From contig DIVC01000004.1 in NCBI GenBank assembly GCA_002423905.1, forward strand, positions 519-6,546: DNA of 6,028 bases. The letters are read 5' to 3'. The stretch comes from Idiomarina sp. UBA6142 (lineage in GTDB: Bacteria; Pseudomonadota; Gammaproteobacteria; Enterobacterales; Alteromonadaceae). Each line of letters opens with the position of its first letter. The stretch's first letter is position 1. The position numbers were made by a program, and so were the translations under genes. The notes beneath the pieces were generated by a model. That model was not told the origin of the DNA. It saw only the letters and a list, made by a program, of their open reading frames with translations, and did no database searches. Below, in pieces: positions 5,619-6,028 of the stretch.

Positions 5619-6028
5619 ATGGCAGACTATCAGGTAATTATTGTCGGCACCGGCTTTGGCGGCCAGGCCGCAGCGATAGAACTTCTTAAACAACAGCAAA
5701 CTGACTTTTTGCTATTGGAGCGCCGCGCCTTTATGGGTGGTACTTGGGTGCAAAATAGTTACCCGGGCGCTGCTGTTGATGTGCAATCACCGTTGTACTC
5801 GCTGTCCGCAGTACCATACGATTGGTCGCAAATGTTCGCCGATCGAGACGAATTAAAGCGCTATACCGAACATGTTATAGAGCGCTTTGGATTAGCCCAA
5901 AAGACCCGCTTAAATAGCACCGTAACTGCCATGCGCTGGGATGCTGAGCAAGCTCATTGGCAACTTGAAATTAATGGCAGTGACTATGTTTCGGCTCGCT
6001 TTGTGATTAATGCTTCGGGACCATTGAG
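5619..6028 (+). CDS. Flavin-containing monooxygenase, FMO/Baeyer-Villiger type, N-terminal part; 3' end outside window
   Basis: An open frame runs from ATG 5619 to the window end without a stop (136 codons plus 2 nt). The N-terminal Rossmann fold binds FAD: 'VIIVGTGFGGQ' (6-16) gives GxGxxG at Gly10, Gly12 and Gly15, and Glu34 in 'LLLERR' ends the second strand and should hold the FAD ribose. 'GGTWVQNSYPGAAVDV' (40-55) matches the GGTW..N.YPG....D signature typical of class B flavin monooxygenases, including Baeyer-Villiger enzymes that turn ketones into esters or lactones. 'VINASGPL' (129-136) is the usual strand near the end of the first FAD segment. The diagnostic FxGxxxHxxxW motif and the NADPH-binding Rossmann fold would lie beyond the window, so the subclass is open. 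The ribosome site is weak. The gene is divergent from the glutamate-synthase-family gene. Confidence 0.85.
   Translation, partial: MADYQVIIVGTGFGGQAAAIELLKQQQTDFLLLERRAFMGGTWVQNSYPGAAVDVQSPLYSLSAVPYDWSQMFADRDELKRYTEHVIERFGLAQKTRLNSTVTAMRWDAEQAHWQLEINGSDYVSARFVINASGPL

Overview
This window looks like chromosomal DNA from a gammaproteobacterium, probably free-living or marine. The guess rests on protein flavour, moderate GC content, tightly packed genes and Shine-Dalgarno-type starts; no marker gene fixes a genus. It holds seven protein-coding genes, two of them cut by the window edges. I see no RNA genes, mobile elements, CRISPR arrays or phage genes.

Left part (1-2302): the C-terminal third of an M61-type (glycyl aminopeptidase) protease with a PDZ domain runs rightwards. 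It collides tail-to-tail, with a 17-bp overlap, with a leftward pair: a tandem-domain 6-pyruvoyl/6-carboxytetrahydropterin synthase-like gene followed by an exported M23 metallopeptidase. Those two overlap by 8 bp and look translationally coupled. Middle part (2364-3984): a leftward LysE/RhtB-type exporter faces a rightward LysR-type regulator across a 73-bp AT-rich gap. This is the classic layout of a regulator controlling an adjacent divergent exporter, and the gap carries a 9-bp direct repeat spaced exactly 21 bp. Right part (3962-6028): a leftward membrane-anchored, stand-alone glutamate-synthase-domain protein (FMN and 3Fe-4S) overlaps the regulator's 3' end by 23 bp. Across a divergent gap of about 145 bp lies the 5' end of a flavin-containing monooxygenase of the Baeyer-Villiger/FMO type, with about 136 codons visible. 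That gap holds three related copies of a 12-bp element.

No whole new defence or mobile system is visible. The points most worth a second look are: the PTPS-like protein, whose catalytic signatures appear split between its two halves; the M23 enzyme with Asp replacing the last zinc-binding His; the orphan anchored glutamate synthase domain; and the repeated elements in the two divergent promoter regions. Three starts were set by clear ribosome binding sites and give slightly shorter proteins than the longest open frames: M23 at 1428, LysR at 3091 and the glutamate synthase family gene at 5473 (GTG).
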